From Effrenium voratum (lineage: Eukaryota > Sar > Dinophyceae > Suessiales > Symbiodiniaceae), in assembly GCA_963377175.1 (NCBI GenBank), contig CAUJNA010001868.1, positions 958,380-1,022,379 of the forward strand: a stretch of 64,000 nucleotides of DNA, read 5' to 3'. The first letter of the stretch is position 1. The DNA itself is not shown here. More model-generated notes on the stretch are below. The model ran no database searches. It saw only the letters and a list, made by a program, of their open reading frames with translations, and was not told where the DNA came from.

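Overview
The window looks like nuclear DNA of a dinoflagellate, most likely of the Symbiodiniaceae type. The evidence is: introns whose donors are mostly GC or GA with an invariant AG^G acceptor; a Ty1/copia element of the kind dinoflagellates carry; short CCCTAAA telomere-type tracts; nuclear copies of mitochondrial cob; and many short dispersed elements with inverted termini. Genes are sparse, and most long open frames are accidents of simple repeats.

Positions 1-21,113: I could support no protein-coding gene. The stretch holds tandem repeats and minisatellites (14-313, 1159-1367, 10.8-11.8 kb, 13.3-13.7 kb, 18.7-19.2 kb), two interstitial telomere-like tracts, and several 110-140 bp elements with inverted ends (1700, 4515, 6227, 12878, 14071, 18460, 20470).

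Positions 21,114-64,000 (+): one large split gene, still open at the right edge. I assembled 31 exons (about 980 codons, reading phase kept at all 30 junctions). They encode a signal peptide, eight related repeat units of about 105-125 residues, and a discoidin-like module. Of the 30 donors I read 18 as GC, 6 as GT and 6 as GA; all acceptors are AG^G. Exon edges fall at recurring places in the repeat unit, so each unit is spread over three to five exons.

The introns hold almost everything else: short TIR elements, several with 4-bp target duplications; a numt of cob inserted inside one of those elements (25.8-26.5 kb); a second cob fragment beside a 75-bp-arm hairpin (61.8-62.3 kb); an AT-rich island with a broken F-box-like frame and stem-loops (43.0-44.6 kb); a USP-like fragment lacking its usual histidine (49.9-50.6 kb); and a complete Ty1/copia retrotransposon (51,635-56,961) with near-identical 207-bp LTRs and a GTTTC target duplication but a frameshifted polyprotein. 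The 203-bp intron 12 consists almost wholly of a dispersed repeat whose end supplies the splice acceptor, so it looks like an introner.

The most novel object is the split gene itself: a secreted or surface multi-repeat protein of unknown function built from micro-exons and spliced mainly by non-canonical donors.
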